Part shown: piece by piece, positions 48,734 through 59,900 of the stretch
Layout: each line of letters starts with the position of its first letter
Numbering within the stretch: position 1 is the first letter of the stretch
Source of the DNA: Solimonas fluminis
GTDB lineage: Bacteria > Pseudomonadota > Gammaproteobacteria > Nevskiales > Nevskiaceae
Direction of reading: 5' to 3'
Assembly (NCBI RefSeq): GCF_002930645.1
Contig: NZ_PSNW01000003.1
Location: 310,001 to 374,000, forward strand
Length of the DNA stretch: 64,000 nt
Position numbers and translations under genes: made by a program
Notes under the pieces: generated by a model
Database searches by the model: none
Told to the model about the DNA's origin: nothing
The model's input: only the letters and a program-made list of their open reading frames with translations

Positions 48734-48825
48734 GGAAAGATCGCGCCAGCTTACACGAAGGGCCCCCCCGCGATGGACACGGCCCGCCCTCAAAAACCAT
48801 ACTTCGGGGCCAACGAGAACCCGCC

Positions 48826-51018
48826 TTGCATCCTCTGACCCGCCCTGCCCTGCACTGGCTCGCCCTGGCGGCCGGCCTGAGCCTCTCCGCCCCCGCCTGG
48901 GCCCTGGAAGAGGGCAACGCCTCCTGTCCGCAGCTGGACTTCGGCGTCGCCGCGCCGGAGCCGACGCTGGACCCCGAGCAGGTGATCCTCAACGCCGACC
49001 ATGCGGCGCTGGAGCAGGACGGGCTGTCCAAGCTGATCGGCTCGGTGCGCCTGCGCCAGGGCGACAAGCTGTTCAGCGCCGAGCAGATGGACTATGACGA
49101 CCGCGAGAACACCGTGCGGGTCAATGCCGAATCGGTATTCCGCAACCGTGAGATGAGCGTGCGCTCGCAGGAGGCGGAATTCGACCTGGACAGCCAGACC
49201 GGCGTGTTCCACGACAGCGAGTTCACCATGCCGTCCAACTCGGCCCGCGGCACGGCGGGGCGCCTGTCGCTGAACCGAGAGGGCCAGGCCGAGATGGAGA
49301 AGGTCAGCTTCACCACCTGCGCGCCCGACTCGCACGGCTGGGAACTGCATGCCGGCGACATCCGCATGGACAAGGCCACCGGCTTCGGCACCGCGCGCAA
49401 TGCCCGCCTCGATTTCCTGGGCCTGCCGATCCTGTATGCGCCCTGGTTCCGCTTCCCGATCGACGACCGCCGCCATACCGGCCTGCTGTACCCGACCGTG
49501 GGCGACTCGGACCGCACCGGCTTCGACATGCAGGTGCCCCTGTACCTGAACCTGGCGCCGAACTACGACGCCACGCTGACGCCGCGCCTGATGACCGACC
49601 GCGGCACGCAGATCGCCACCGATTTCCGCTACCTGCTGGGCCGTGGCGAGGGCAAGGCGCGCTACGAATACCTCAGCGAGGACAAGAAGACCGGCGAGAT
49701 GCGGGACTACGCCCATCTCGAGCACCGCAGCCTGCTCAATGCCCGCACCTCGCTGGCGATGCTGTACGACGGCACCAGCGACAAGACCTACTTCGAGGAC
49801 TTCGGCGGCCGCCTGGACCTGTCCGCGATCACCCACCTGGAGCGCAGCGCCCGCCTGACCTACCAGGCGCCGGCCGCCTACCGGGTGCAGGCCCTGGTGC
49901 AGGATTTCCAGCCGCTGGCCTCGTCGCTGGTCGCGGTGGACGATCCCTATCGCCGCCTGCCGCAGGTGCTGGTCGACGCCGAGACGCGCAAGAGCCTGTT
50001 CGACACGCGCGCCGGCTTCGTCGGCGAGTACGTCAACTTCGTGCGCGAGGACTCCGTGCAGGGCCAGCGCATCGACCTGCGCCCCTACCTGCGCACCGAG
50101 CGCGAAGGTGCGGCCTGGTTCGCCCGCGGGCAGCTCGGCTACGACTACACCACCTACAAGCTGACCGATACGGACTTCTCCCCCGGCCAGAGCACCGATC
50201 CCAGCCGCAGCCTGCCGACCTTCAGCGCCGAGTACGGCCTGCGCTTCGAGCGCATCACCGGGAGCAACCAGCTGCAGCTGCTGGAACCGCGGGTGTTCTA
50301 CCTCTATACGCCCTACGAGAACCAGGACGACCAGCCGGTGTTCGACGGCGGCGAGCCGGACTTCGAGTTCACCCAGCTGTTCTCGCAGAACCGCTTCCTG
50401 GGCCGCGACCGCGTCTCCGACGCCAACCACGTCGCCATCGCCACCACGCTGCGCCAGCTCGATCCGGACAGCGGCGTCACCCGCTTCAGCGCCAGCATCG
50501 GCCAGCTGTTCCGCTTCCAGGCCCCGCGCGTGACCCTGCCGGACGGAACCGCGCCGGACAGCGGCGCCACCGACTTCATCGCCAGCCTGGACTACCGCAT
50601 CAGCGAGAAACTGCGCACCGTGATGGCGGCGCAGTGGTCGCCGAGCGAGAACGAGTTCAACCGCACCAGCTTCGGCTTCAGCTACCGCAGTGATCGCCGG
50701 CGCCTGGACCTGGGCTACCGCTACCGCGAGAACCAGCTGGAGCAGACCGACGTCATCCTGTCCACGCCGCTATGGCAGCGCTGGAGCGCCGCGGGGCGCT
50801 GGCGCTATTCCCTGGAGGACGAGCAGACCCTGGATACCCAGGCCGGCCTGCAGTACGAGACCTGCTGCTGGGCCCTGCGCACCTCCTACCGCCGCTACAT
50901 CGCCACCACCTCCGGCGACTTCAGCAGCGGCATCTATGTGCAGCTCGCGCTCAAGGGTCTCGGCCAGATCGGCTCCGGCTCCGGACTACTGCAGTCCGAC
51001 AGCGACTTCTATGAGTGA
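48826..51018 (+). CDS. lptD: LPS-assembly outer-membrane protein LptD
   Basis: Outer-membrane barrel that, with LptE, inserts LPS into the outer leaflet. With the TTG at 48826 the protein has 730 residues and a proper signal peptide (LHWLALAAGLSLSAPAWA); no ATG gives one. N-terminal OstA jellyroll (VILNADHAALEQDGLSKLIGSVRLRQGDKLFSAEQMDY), then the barrel (LGLPILYAPWFRFPIDDRRHTGLLYP). The disulfide pattern of LptD is visible: one Cys near the mature N-terminus (NASCPQ), one after the jellyroll (TTCAPDSHG) and the adjacent pair in YETCCWAL near the C-terminus. surA follows. Confidence 0.96.
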   Translation: MHPLTRPALHWLALAAGLSLSAPAWALEEGNASCPQLDFGVAAPEPTLDPEQVILNADHAALEQDGLSKLIGSVRLRQGDKLFSAEQMDYDDRENTVRVNAESVFRNREMSVRSQEAEFDLDSQTGVFHDSEFTMPSNSARGTAGRLSLNREGQAEMEKVSFTTCAPDSHGWELHAGDIRMDKATGFGTARNARLDFLGLPILYAPWFRFPIDDRRHTGLLYPTVGDSDRTGFDMQVPLYLNLAPNYDATLTPRLMTDRGTQIATDFRYLLGRGEGKARYEYLSEDKKTGEMRDYAHLEHRSLLNARTSLAMLYDGTSDKTYFEDFGGRLDLSAITHLERSARLTYQAPAAYRVQALVQDFQPLASSLVAVDDPYRRLPQVLVDAETRKSLFDTRAGFVGEYVNFVREDSVQGQRIDLRPYLRTEREGAAWFARGQLGYDYTTYKLTDTDFSPGQSTDPSRSLPTFSAEYGLRFERITGSNQLQLLEPRVFYLYTPYENQDDQPVFDGGEPDFEFTQLFSQNRFLGRDRVSDANHVAIATTLRQLDPDSGVTRFSASIGQLFRFQAPRVTLPDGTAPDSGATDFIASLDYRISEKLRTVMAAQWSPSENEFNRTSFGFSYRSDRRRLDLGYRYRENQLEQTDVILSTPLWQRWSAAGRWRYSLEDEQTLDTQAGLQYETCCWALRTSYRRYIATTSGDFSSGIYVQLALKGLGQIGSGSGLLQSDSDFYE

Positions 51019-51167
51019 TTATTAATACAAAAACAATACAATGATCGAGATTTTGTCTCGGCATGAAACTTGATGGCCCTTGCCGCAGTCCGAGCAGCGA
51101 GCATTTCCCTGCGCATCGGCGATAATCCCGCCCTCACGGTATCCCAACAGTCTCCCCACCGAATCCC

Positions 51168-52475
51168 ATGAACATCCGTCACTGGTCCGCCGGTCTGCTG
51201 CTGTCCCTGTCGATGCTCTCCGCGCAGGCGGCCGAGGTGCTGGACCGGATCGTCGTCGCCGTCAACGACGGCGTGATCCTGCAGTCCGAGATTGACCGCG
51301 CGATCGAGGATGCCCAGCGCCAGATCCGCGAGCGCAACATCAAGCCGCCGTCCGACGAGGCCCTGCGCGGCCAGGTGGTGGAACGCCTGATCCTGACGCG
51401 CATCCAGACCCAGCGCGCCGCCCAGGCCGGCATCCGCATCGATGACCGCGAGCTCAACGAGGTCCTGACCAGCATCGCCCAGAAGAACGGCCTGAGCCTG
51501 TCGGAGTTCGCCACCGAGCTGCGCAAGGACGGCCTGGACTACCTCGCCGTGCGCGAACAGGTCCGCGACGAGGTGCTGGTGCAGCGCCTGCGCTCCAAGG
51601 AAGTGGAGAGCCGCATCTCCGTCACCGATCAGGACGTGGACCTGCTGCTGCAGCAGCTCGGCGGCAACGAGAACGTCGAATACCGCCTGTCGCACATCCT
51701 GGTGGCGATCCCCGAGGGCGCCAGCAGCGAGGTGCGCAGCGCCGCCCATGCCAAGGCCGAGGGCCTGCAGAAGCGCCTCAAGGCCGGCGAGGACTTCGGC
51801 CAGATCGCCATCGCCTCCTCCGACGGCCAGCAGGCACTCCAGGGCGGCGACCTCGACTGGCGCAAGGCCAGCGACCTGCCGACGCTGTTCGCCGCCACCG
51901 CCGGCAAGCTCAAGCCGGGCGAGGTCAGCGACCTGCTCGAGACCACCGGCGGCTTCCACCTGATCAAGCTGGTCGGCGTGCGCGGCGGTGAAGAGCGCAA
52001 GAGCGTCAGCGAGACCCGCGCCCGCCATATCCTGGTGCAGCAGAACACGCTGCGCACCGACGAGCAGGCCCGCCAGCTGGCGCGCGATCTCTACGACCGC
52101 GTGCAGGCCGGCGAGGACTTCGAGAAGCTGGCCAAGGAGTTCTCGGACGACCCGGGCTCCAAGAACAGCGGCGGCGACCTCGGCTTCCAGCCCCCCGGCG
52201 TGTTCGTGCCGGAGTTCCAGATCCGCCTGGACCAGCTCAAGCCGGGCGAGGTCAGCCCGCCGTTCCGCACCCAGTTCGGCTGGCACGTGGCCAGCGTGAC
52301 GGACCGCCGCACGCGCGACACCACCGAGGAGTCCAAGCGTGCCCGCGCCCGCCAGGCCATCGGCAACCGCAAGGCTGCGGAGGAGTACGAGCTGTGGCTG
52401 CGCCGGCTGCGCGAAGAGGCCTACATCGAGTACCGCCTGCCGGACGACGCCGCCAACGCGGCGCAGAAGTCCTGA
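51168..52475 (+). CDS. surA: Periplasmic chaperone/peptidyl-prolyl isomerase SurA
   Basis: Escorts outer-membrane proteins, including LptD, to the BAM complex. 435 residues with a signal peptide ([21 protein letters not shown]); SurA N-terminal chaperone domain opening with [21 protein letters not shown]; two parvulin domains at about residues 170-275 and 285-385 ([20 protein letters not shown]); C-terminal helix. It lies 149 bases after lptD, and the gap has AT-rich DNA and a GATAAT at about 51119 that could be a -10. Confidence 0.96.
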   Translation: MNIRHWSAGLLLSLSMLSAQAAEVLDRIVVAVNDGVILQSEIDRAIEDAQRQIRERNIKPPSDEALRGQVVERLILTRIQTQRAAQAGIRIDDRELNEVLTSIAQKNGLSLSEFATELRKDGLDYLAVREQVRDEVLVQRLRSKEVESRISVTDQDVDLLLQQLGGNENVEYRLSHILVAIPEGASSEVRSAAHAKAEGLQKRLKAGEDFGQIAIASSDGQQALQGGDLDWRKASDLPTLFAATAGKLKPGEVSDLLETTGGFHLIKLVGVRGGEERKSVSETRARHILVQQNTLRTDEQARQLARDLYDRVQAGEDFEKLAKEFSDDPGSKNSGGDLGFQPPGVFVPEFQIRLDQLKPGEVSPPFRTQFGWHVASVTDRRTRDTTEESKRARARQAIGNRKAAEEYELWLRRLREEAYIEYRLPDDAANAAQKS

Positions 52476-52494
52476 TCGCACGCCCGCCGGACCC

Positions 52495-53487
52495 ATGCTG
52501 CCGCGCCTGCTGCTGACGCCGGGAGAACCCGCCGGCATCGGCCCGGACCTGGTCGTGGCCGCCGCCCAGCGTGCCTGGCCGGCCGAGCTGGTTGCGGTGG
52601 CCGATCCCGAGCTGCTGCGCGAACGCGCCGAGCGGCTGGGCCTGCCCCTGGAACTGCGCGAGGTCGACTTCGGCGAGGACCCGCGCGAGCACGAGTCCGG
52701 CCGCCTGCGCGTGCTGCCCGTCCCGCTGGCAGCGCCGGCGCAGCCGGGCGTGCTCGACGAGCGCAATGCCGAGTACGTGCTGGAAACCCTGCGGCAGGCC
52801 ACCCGCGCCTGCCAGCAGCGCCACGCCGACGCCCTGGTCACCGGCCCGGTGCAGAAGAGCATCATCAACGCCGCCGGCATCCCCTTCACCGGCCACACCG
52901 AATTCCTGGCCGAAATGACCGGCACCGCGCTGCCGGTAATGATGCTGGCCGCCGGCAAGCTGCGCGTGGCCCTGGCCACCACCCACCTTCCCCTGCGCGA
53001 GGTGCCCGACGCCATCACCCAGGAACGGCTGCGCGCCGTGCTGCAGGTGCTCAACGACGACCTGGAGTCGCGCTTCGGCATCCGCCGCCCGCGCATCCTG
53101 GTCTGCGGCCTCAACCCGCATGCCGGCGAAAGCGGCCACCTGGGGCGCGAGGAGATCGAGGTGATCCGCCCGGTGCTGGACGAGCTGCGCGCGCAGAACT
53201 GGCGCGTGGAAGGCCCCCTGCCGGCCGACACCCTGTTCACCCCCCGGCACCTCGACGGTGCCGACGCGGTGCTGGCGATGTTCCACGACCAGGGCCTGCC
53301 GGTACTCAAGTTCGCCGGCTTCGGCGAGGCCGTGAACATCACCCTGGGCCTGCCGATCATCCGGACCTCGGTGGACCATGGCACCGCGCTGGAACTGGCC
53401 GGCAGCGGCCGCGCCGACCACGGCAGCCTGGAGTCCGCGCTCCACACCGCCCTGCAGCTGGTGCAGCGCGGGCAGGCCTCCGGCTGA
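52495..53487 (+). CDS. pdxA: 4-hydroxythreonine-4-phosphate dehydrogenase
   Basis: Pyridoxal phosphate synthesis, NAD-dependent. 330 residues from the ATG at 52495, 19 bases after surA. Motifs: [13 protein letters not shown] at the N-terminus, substrate/zinc residues in [17 protein letters not shown], and [14 protein letters not shown], with [11 protein letters not shown] near the end. surA-pdxA-ksgA is the conserved gammaproteobacterial order. Confidence 0.97.
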   Translation: MLPRLLLTPGEPAGIGPDLVVAAAQRAWPAELVAVADPELLRERAERLGLPLELREVDFGEDPREHESGRLRVLPVPLAAPAQPGVLDERNAEYVLETLRQATRACQQRHADALVTGPVQKSIINAAGIPFTGHTEFLAEMTGTALPVMMLAAGKLRVALATTHLPLREVPDAITQERLRAVLQVLNDDLESRFGIRRPRILVCGLNPHAGESGHLGREEIEVIRPVLDELRAQNWRVEGPLPADTLFTPRHLDGADAVLAMFHDQGLPVLKFAGFGEAVNITLGLPIIRTSVDHGTALELAGSGRADHGSLESALHTALQLVQRGQASG

Positions 53488-53488
53488 C

Positions 53489-54268
53489 ATGCAGCACCAG
53501 GCCAAGAAGCGCTTCGGGCAGAACTTCCTGCACGACGCCAACGTGATCGAGCGCATCCTGCGTTCGATCAATCCACAGCCGGGCGACCGCTTCGTCGAGA
53601 TCGGCCCCGGCCTGGGCGCCCTGACCGCGCCGCTGCTCAAGCGCACCGGCGAGCTGCAGGTGGTGGAGATCGACCGCGACGTGATCCCGCACCTGATCGA
53701 GGCCTGCGGCCACTCGGAGCAGCTGCACATCCTGCAAGCCGACGCGCTGACGGTGGACTACGCCGCCTTCGCCGACGGCCGCCGCCTGCGCCTGGTGGGC
53801 AACCTGCCTTACAACATCTCCACCCCGATCCTGTTCCACCTGCTGAAGTTCGCCGGCGCCATCGCCGACATGCACTTCATGCTGCAGAAGGAAGTGGTCG
53901 ACCGCATGGCCGCCCTGCCCGGCGAGGAGGCCTACGGCCGCCTCAGCGTCTCGCTGGCCGCGCGCGCCGAGGTCGCCCACCTGTTCGACGTGGGCCCCGG
54001 CGCCTTCCGCCCCGCGCCGAAAGTCGACTCCGCCATCGTGCGCCTGGTGCCGCGCCCGCCGGCCTTCGAGGTCCGCGACTGGGCCTTGTTCGACCGCGTG
54101 GTCACCGCCGCCTTCTCGCAGCGGCGCAAGACGCTGTCCAACGGGCTCAAGGGCATCCTCACCGCCGCGCAGATCGCCGGGGTGGGAATCGATCCGGGGA
54201 TTCGCGCCGAGCGTTTGGGAGCGGAGCAGTTCGCGAACCTGGCGAATCTGCTGGCGGCTTCCGGCTAG
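53489..54268 (+). CDS. rsmA: 16S rRNA dimethyladenosine transferase RsmA/KsgA
   Basis: Dimethylates A1518 and A1519 in 16S rRNA helix 45. 259 residues starting two bases after the pdxA stop. KKRFGQNFLHD opening, SAM motif FVEIGPGLGALT, and the catalytic NLPYNIST motif. The usual downstream apaG/apaH are absent; a spacer and an AraC-type gene follow. Confidence 0.97.
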   Translation: MQHQAKKRFGQNFLHDANVIERILRSINPQPGDRFVEIGPGLGALTAPLLKRTGELQVVEIDRDVIPHLIEACGHSEQLHILQADALTVDYAAFADGRRLRLVGNLPYNISTPILFHLLKFAGAIADMHFMLQKEVVDRMAALPGEEAYGRLSVSLAARAEVAHLFDVGPGAFRPAPKVDSAIVRLVPRPPAFEVRDWALFDRVVTAAFSQRRKTLSNGLKGILTAAQIAGVGIDPGIRAERLGAEQFANLANLLAASG

Positions 54269-54471
54269 AAGCAGGGATGCTGGCGACTACGCCAGGCGGG
54301 TGCTTTCTCTCTCTGAGAATTCGTTTGCTTGGGGGAGTTACAAGAGCCCCCAGAGTCGGAGCGCTGCCGAGATTGATGTAACCTGCTCGCCGAGGCGGCG
54401 TCTGTCCCCCGCGCCGGCAGGGATTCACCGTAGTGGGGTAGAGTGCGGCCGAAGCAGACCAGCACCCATCC
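54269..54471. other. Spacer between rsmA and the AraC-type gene
   Basis: 203 bases. The only structure is a weak TGGGGG/CCCCCA stem (54330-54335, 54347-54352) with an 11-base loop. No gene and no clear promoter were recognised. Confidence 0.4.
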
Positions 54472-55485
54472 ATGATTGATCCCCTGATCGTTCTCCTCAT
54501 CGGATTCTCCGTCATAGGACTCGGCATCCTGCTGGTCGCGCACCTGTTTTTCATGGATACGGTGCAGAAGACCCGGCGCGGCATGGCGGCATGCGCCGCG
54601 CTCACCCTGCTGCTGGTGGGCTTGCAGCTGCAGCACCTTCAACATCTGTCCAGTGGCGCGGACCTACTGAACTCCGGACCCTATGCCTTCATGCTGTGCG
54701 CGGTCCCCGCCGCTTTCTACTTGTTCAGCCGCGATGTCCTGCTGCCGGACGTGCCACTGCGCCTGCGTGACCTGCTGCACTTGGCGCCGGTGCTGGCCGC
54801 GGCCTTCCTGCCGCCCAATTGGGTCGCGGTCATGTCCTTCGTCGTCGGCGCCGGCTATTCCGTGTGGCTCGCGCGCCTGGTCTACGGCATGCGCCGCAAC
54901 GTCGGGCGCTTCCGCTTCGAGATGTTCTTCTTCGGCCTGTTCGCGCTCATCGCCGTCGGCGTACTGGCACTGGTGATCGCGCTGCCCTGGACCGGCGCCC
55001 CGCTGTTCTATCGAGCCTATGCCGCCGCCATCGGCGTTTCCGTAGCCTTGGTGATTTCTGTCTTGCTGATCTATCCGCAGATCCTCACCGACATCCACGA
55101 GGCCGCCAGACTGGCCTACGCCAACTCCACCCTAAAGGGCGTGGATGTGGAGGGGCGGCTCGAGGCGCTCAACAGCCTCATGACCCGCGACAAGCTCTAC
55201 TGCAACGAGAACCTCAGCCTGGCCCTGCTGGCCGAGGCCATGAACCTCAGCGCGCACCAGCTCTCGGAACTGATCAACAGCCGCTTCGGCGTCAGCTTCC
55301 CGCGCTACATCCGCGAGCTGCGCGTGGCAGAGGCCAAGGCCATCCTCTCCCGGGATCAGCGCTCCTCGGCCCTCTCGGTCGGCATGATGTGCGGCTTCGG
55401 CTCTCAGTCCGCCTTCTACGCCGCCTTCCGCGAAGTCACCGGCGAATCACCCGCCGCCTTCAGGAAGAAGCAGCCCACGGCCTGA
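54472..55485 (+). CDS. Membrane-anchored AraC-family regulator
   Basis: 337 residues. The N-terminal about 210 residues have six or seven hydrophobic segments (LIVLLIGFSVIGLGILLVAHLFF, ACAALTLLLVGL, YAFMLCAVPAAFYLF and others), then a soluble AraC HTH domain (LALLAEAMNLSAHQLSELINSRFGVSFPRYIRELRVAEAK...AFYAAFREVTGESPAAFRKK). This membrane-sensor/AraC architecture is a known but little-studied group. It probably senses an extracellular or membrane signal. The gene 165 bases downstream encodes a small membrane protein on the same strand and is a candidate target. Confidence 0.92.
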   Translation: MIDPLIVLLIGFSVIGLGILLVAHLFFMDTVQKTRRGMAACAALTLLLVGLQLQHLQHLSSGADLLNSGPYAFMLCAVPAAFYLFSRDVLLPDVPLRLRDLLHLAPVLAAAFLPPNWVAVMSFVVGAGYSVWLARLVYGMRRNVGRFRFEMFFFGLFALIAVGVLALVIALPWTGAPLFYRAYAAAIGVSVALVISVLLIYPQILTDIHEAARLAYANSTLKGVDVEGRLEALNSLMTRDKLYCNENLSLALLAEAMNLSAHQLSELINSRFGVSFPRYIRELRVAEAKAILSRDQRSSALSVGMMCGFGSQSAFYAAFREVTGESPAAFRKKQPTA

Positions 55486-55650
55486 AAGCGTCCGGGTTTA
55501 TATTCCTGGAATCGCGCAGGTCATTGATTTTGCGGCGCCTGGAAAATACTTGTTCCGGGATTAAAAGGCCGGAAGCTTGGGCCCGGCCCCGCCCCCAATC
55601 TTCCCTGGCAGCGCGCAATCCGGCGCGCCAGAACCCCAAAGGAAGAACCC

Positions 55651-56028
55651 GTGCTCAACACCGCCAACTATTTGGTCTACCTGGCCTTCAGCGTCTTCAT
55701 CACCGTCTATGTCTCGCGCAGCCTCAGCAAGAACGGCCTGCCCTTCCTGGTCAAAGCCTTCGGAGGCGACCGTGAGTTGGCCGGCTCCATCAACCACCTG
55801 CTGGTCGTTGGCTTCTACCTGGTCAACCTGGGCTTCGTGCTCCTGCGCATGAACACCGAGGTCCAGATCGACAGCCTGGAACAGCTCATCGTCTACCAGG
55901 CCTCGGGGCTGGGCCTGGTCCTGTTGGCGCTCGGTCTCGCCCATTTCTTCAACATTTACGTCATCCACCGCATCGGCAAAACCGCCGCCGCGTCGCTCCC
56001 GCCCCCGCTCCCCAAGGCCAGCCCCTGA
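55651..56028 (+). CDS. Small conserved membrane protein of unknown function
   Basis: 125 residues from a GTG with AAGGAAG at good spacing. Three hydrophobic segments (NYLVYLAFSVFITVYVS, HLLVVGFYLVNLGFVLL, SGLGLVLLALGLAHFFNIYVI) with a charged loop and a proline-rich cytoplasmic tail. I do not recognise a named family. It lies between the membrane-anchored AraC gene and uspA-like gene, all on the plus strand. Confidence 0.8.
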   Translation: MLNTANYLVYLAFSVFITVYVSRSLSKNGLPFLVKAFGGDRELAGSINHLLVVGFYLVNLGFVLLRMNTEVQIDSLEQLIVYQASGLGLVLLALGLAHFFNIYVIHRIGKTAAASLPPPLPKASP

Positions 56029-56466
56029 GCCGCCAAGCCACCCCTGCCCGCCATCTTTCCTGGATCAACCAGGGGCGCGGGCAGGGCAATGGCTCTGGCA
56101 ACCAGCTTGTGTGGGCGGGTCTTGACCCGCCTGGTTCGGAAGGCGGGTCGGTGAATCAATTCCTGTCGGCTACGCTCGTGCTCACGGCACACTGTTGTGC
56201 ATGGTCGGCGAAAAGTTGAACCTCGATCGCCTGACCCCTGCCGACGCGAGGCCATGCGCATTCGCTGGAGCATGACTGCGCCATCCAATTGGACCGCCCC
56301 ATGCTGCGTGTCGTGTGCCGGCGACGGCCTGATGACGAAGCTGCAACGGATCTGGACCCAGAGGGTCAAGCAAGACGTTGCAGACGCGGAACTCCGCCCC
56401 CTCAAAGGTTTCCAAAATCCGGATACGGCGCAATACTGCGTCCGTCCGCACTAGCCGGAGACCCGC
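56029..56466. other. 438-base spacer before the UspA gene
   Basis: Contains GGCGGGTC-TT-GACCCGCC (56114-56131) with a third half at 56141-56149; the same hairpin core is at 13806-13821 beside the RHS remnant. An 85-codon frame from 56197 has ordinary-looking length but no ribosome site or recognisable content, and is not called. Confidence 0.5.
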
Positions 56467-56901
56467 ATGGCCAGCTACCAGCACATCCTCGCCGCGGTCG
56501 ACCTGGACCCGCTCGGAGAACGGGTGCTGCGGCGCGCCCAGGACATGGCCCGCCTGTTCGGCGCCCGCCTCAGCGTCCTGCACGTGGTGGAGTTCATCCC
56601 CATGGACAGCGGCGACGCCCTGATGATCGCCACTCCGGACCTCAATCGCCAGCTCGTCGAGCAGGCCCAGCAGCAGGCGGAGGAACTCTGCGTCCGCTGC
56701 GAGGTGCCGAAGGAACAGCTGCTGGTACAGCAGGGCTCGGCCTCCGCTGAAATCAAGCGGCTGGCCAAGGAACGCGCGGTGGACCTGATCGTCATCGGCC
56801 ATCATCCGCGCCGCGGTCTCGCCGCACTGTTCAGCCATACCGACGAGCACGTGGTGCAGCGCGCGCCCTGCGACGTCCTGGCCATCCGCCTGCCCGACTA
56901 G
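56467..56901 (+). CDS. Universal stress protein, UspA family
   Basis: 144-residue UspA-fold protein. YQHILAAVDLDPLGERVLRRAQDMARLFGARLSVLHVVE opening and a C-terminal DLIVIGHHPRRGLAALFSHTDEHVVQRAPCDVLAIR. The ATP-binding G-2x-G-9x-G(S/T) loop is modified (GHHPRRGL...SHT), so ATP binding is possible but not certain. Converges on the GGDEF gene with 27 bases between. Confidence 0.93.
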   Translation: MASYQHILAAVDLDPLGERVLRRAQDMARLFGARLSVLHVVEFIPMDSGDALMIATPDLNRQLVEQAQQQAEELCVRCEVPKEQLLVQQGSASAEIKRLAKERAVDLIVIGHHPRRGLAALFSHTDEHVVQRAPCDVLAIRLPD

Positions 56902-56928
56902 GGCCTGCGGCACTGCCGCGGCATCGTC

Positions 56929-59900
56929 CTAGAGCGGCTGCAGTTCCTGCGGCTGGATGAACTCCAGGAACGGGTCCAGCTCCATCCCCCGCTGCAGGGC
57001 CTCGCCCCCGAGGTGCCCGGCACCGGCACCGGCCAGCGCTGCCAGCTGCGCGGCGGAATCCACATCGCGTACCAGCAGGGCCATGCCCAGCTGGCGCGCC
57101 AGCACCGGGAGCTGCCCCTGGGCCAGGCCGGGCAGGCCGGCTCCCGCCACCAGCAGGCTCAGCGGCGGCGCGCCGTCGGGCAGCGCGGGGATGACCGTGT
57201 CGGCATGCAGGCCAAAGCGCAGGCCGCGCCGGATCAGCGCGAGCACGGCGTCGTGCAGTGCCAGCGGCTCGTCGCCGGAGGCCCTGAGCACCAGCACCAG
57301 TTGCGCGGGGGCGATGCGGAAGCGGTCGATCAGGTCGGCAGCGTACAGGCCGAAGTCCGCCGTGCGCAGCTGGAAGGCGGAAATGTCCACCAGCAGCGGC
57401 GGCATGGCGCGCTCGCGCCGCGCGGCCTCGGCCAGCAGCTCGCAGGCCCGGTAGATGCACCACAGCTCCAGGTCGGCGCGCACGCCGGCCTGCTGCGCCG
57501 CCAGCACCGCCTCGTCCTCGCCGATCAGCCCATGGCGCGAGTGCTGCCAGTCGTAGCGCAGCAGGGCCGCACTGAGCGCGCCACCCTGCACGGCCGTCAC
57601 CGGCTGCAGGCGCGCGCGGAACTGGTTGAGCGCGATCGCGGTGTGGACTTCGCGCTGCAGCTCCAGCCGGCGGCGGCGCTCGGGGGCCAGGTCGGCCTCG
57701 AACAGGTGATAGCGCGCTCGCCCGGCCTGCTTGGCCTGGTACATGGCCGAATCGGCGTAGCGCAGCAGGCCCTCGGTGTCGGTCTCCACCAGCGGATACA
57801 GCGCGATGCCGATGCTGGGCGTGACCGGCAGGGACAGGCCGTCCACCAGCAGCGGCGCGTGGAAGCTGTCGAGGATCTTCTGCGCCAGGCGGCCGGCATC
57901 CTCGCGCGTGCGCAGGCCCTGTGCCACGATCACGAACTCGTCTCCGCCCAGGCGCGCCACCGTATCGGCATTGCGCAGGCCCTGCTTGAGCCGCTCCGCC
58001 GCGGCGCGCAGCACGCGGTCGCCGGTCTCGTGGCCATGGCGGTCGTTGATCGGCTTGAAGCGGTCCAGGTCGATGAAGAACACGCCGACCATGCGGGCAT
58101 TGCGGGCGGCCGACAACAGGGCCTGGTCGAGGCGGTCCTTCAGCACGGTACGGTTCGGCAGGCCGGTGAGCGCATCGAAATGCGCCAGCTGGTGCAGCCG
58201 CTCTTCCGCCGCCTGGCGCTCGGTGATGTCGGCGACGATCGCCATGAACACCGGCGGCTCTTCCTCTCGCGAGAAGTTGAGGCGCACCTCCACCGGGTAG
58301 CTGCTGCCGTCGGCGCGGCGGTGCCGGCAGCGGTAGCTGAGGTGTCCGGTATCGCCGCCGCGCAGGCGCGCGAGATAGGACTGGAACATCGCCGCATCCA
58401 GGTCCTCGCTGATCTGCAGCGGCGTCATCTGGGCGAGCTGCTCCAGGCCATAGCCGAGGTTGCGCTGCGCGCCGCGGTTCACTTCCAGGAAGTACAGGGT
58501 CTGCGCGTCGAAGATGTAGATCTCTTCCATCGCGCTGTCGAGCAGGCGGCCGAGGCGCGAGGCCAGGTTTTCGCCGCGCAGGCGTTCGGTGATGTCGCGG
58601 ATGATGACGACCAGGCCGGAGCTGTCGTCCACGCTCATCGGCTGCACCCAGAGCTCCACCGGGAAGGTGGTGGCGTCCTTGCGCCAGCCCACCACCTTGG
58701 GCAGGTGGGCCGCAGGCCGCGCACCGATGTAGTCGCCGATGCGCACACCCGGCGTATTGAGGAAAGGCACCGGCATCAGCTTGGTGACGGTCACGCCGGC
58801 CATCTCGTCCCGCGAATAGCCGAACATGCGCTGCGCACGCGCGTTGGCGGAACGCACCACGCCGGCCGGATCGGTGGTCAGCAGGCCCTCGTCGAGATGA
58901 TCGACCACGCTTTGCGACAGGCGGGCCTCCCGGCGCAATGCTTCGAATTGCCGCGTGGAGGCGGTCAGGTCGCGGAACAGCATGGCGGCGCCATCGACCA
59001 CGCCGTCGGCATCGCGCAGCAGGCAGGCCATCACCTCGACCGGGCGGATCTCGCCGCCGCGGGTGCGCAGGGAGCAGGGTTGCGGCGGCAGGTCCTCGCC
59101 CTCGCGCAGGCAGCGCTCCACCGGCGTGACCTCGGGAATGCCGCCCTCGCCCACGGTATGGAATACGGTATAGGCCGGCCGGCCCTGCGCGTCGGCGGCA
59201 CTCCAGCCGGTCAGGCGCTCCGCGGCGGAGTTGGCATAGCGGATGCGCGCGTCGCGCCCCACCAGGAAGATCGCGTACTGCAGGCCATCCAGGGCCCGGC
59301 CGACACGCTCGCGAAGGCTCTCCCGCAGTTGCCAGGTGATCTCGGGCGGAAGCTGGCCCGCCAGCCGGCGACGCCCGTCCAGCCGCCTTCTCCAGTCGAC
59401 CACCGGCTGCAACTGCCGCCGCAGGCCGTAGCCGAAACCTCCCAGCAGCAGCAGCGCCAGCAGCATCTGCGCACGCGCGCCCTGGCGCAGGGCCTGGATC
59501 GCCGGTTCGGAAACGCGATGGGCCCCGTTGAAGAGGCGGAAGCGGACGACATAACCGGGCGCCGCATCCAGCGCCGGCCGCTGGCTGTCCTCATGGCTGC
59601 GCAGGACGTAGAGCAGCTTGCGCAGCTGTCGCTGCACGGCGGCGGGAAACGGCAGGTCCAGCCTGTCGTAGACGCCCCGGCGCAGCAGAAGGTTGCCGCG
59701 CGCGTCGGAAACGGCGATCTGCGCGAAGCCGGACGCCGGGGCCTTCAGCAGTGCGTCGATGCGGCTGCCAAGCGCCCGGTCGGCGGGCCAGGCGGCCGCC
59801 AGGACCGCCAGTTGCTGCAAATCCGGGCCGACGGCGCGCAACTCCTGGCTGCGCTGCAGGGATTCGGCCCGCCACTCCTGCCGCAACCCGGAGAACAGCA

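Noticed and set aside
56197-56454. 85-codon frame upstream of the UspA gene
   Set aside because: GTG start without a ribosome site, no recognisable motif, and the region is repeat-bearing spacer.
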